Of a stretch of 14,644 nt of DNA, positions 14,628 to 14,644 are shown piece after piece (position 1 is the first letter of the stretch; each line of letters opens with the position of its first letter). The stretch covers positions 1 through 14,644 of the forward strand of contig JAIXUZ010000161.1 of assembly GCA_027483285.1 (NCBI GenBank). The letters run 5' to 3'. The stretch is from Bacteroidota bacterium (GTDB lineage: Bacteria > Bacteroidota > Bacteroidia > CAMBQF01). The position numbers and the translations under genes were made by a program. Under the pieces are notes generated by a model that saw nothing but the letters and a program-made list of their open reading frames with translations, searched no databases and was not told the origin of the DNA.

Positions 14628-14644
14628 ATATCAATCTCTGCTAA

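Overview
The window is ordinary chromosomal DNA of a Bacteroidota bacterium. The phylum call rests on a full-length SprA/Sov outer-membrane translocon gene (the type IX secretion system, T9SS, is essentially confined to this phylum). Bacteroidota-type -7 boxes (TAnnTTTG) upstream of several genes, weak Shine-Dalgarno signals and a HisKA hybrid kinase next to a LytTR regulator all agree with this. I cannot name a genus. There is no mobile element, phage gene, CRISPR array, tRNA or rRNA, and every gene has a recognisable family.

Left part (1-2166). A truncated formimidoyltransferase gene (ftcD) runs leftward off the window. Diverging from it is a probable two-gene unit: a SprT-like zinc metalloprotease-fold protein and, 22 bases later, a left-handed beta-helix gamma-carbonic-anhydrase-family protein. 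A 295-base intergenic region follows. It holds a candidate promoter, a hairpin and a possible 10-codon leader ORF.

Centre (2462-9949). sprA encodes a 2495-residue outer-membrane protein and fills half of the window. It starts at TTG, because an in-frame stop lies 6 bases upstream and no ATG can supply the signal peptide. It ends at a strong hairpin that serves as a bidirectional terminator for the converging genes.

Right part (10000-14644, all leftward). In transcription order: a membrane-anchored hybrid histidine kinase, a LytTR response regulator with its own well-formed promoter, peptidyl-tRNA hydrolase (pth), and a secreted endonuclease/exonuclease/phosphatase-family protein. The kinase and regulator are plausible signalling partners, though the kinase shows no Hpt domain. 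Pth is housekeeping. Whether the secreted EEP protein has any link to the T9SS is unknown; its N-terminus looks like an ordinary Sec signal.

I did not find a convincing undescribed system. The points most worth a second look are the sprA leader (TTG start, hairpin, mini-ORF), the -7 boxes lying 8-16 bases from start codons (possible near-leaderless transcripts), a 22-base-spaced direct repeat upstream of the LytTR gene, and the Lys/Pro-rich insert in the SprA barrel.
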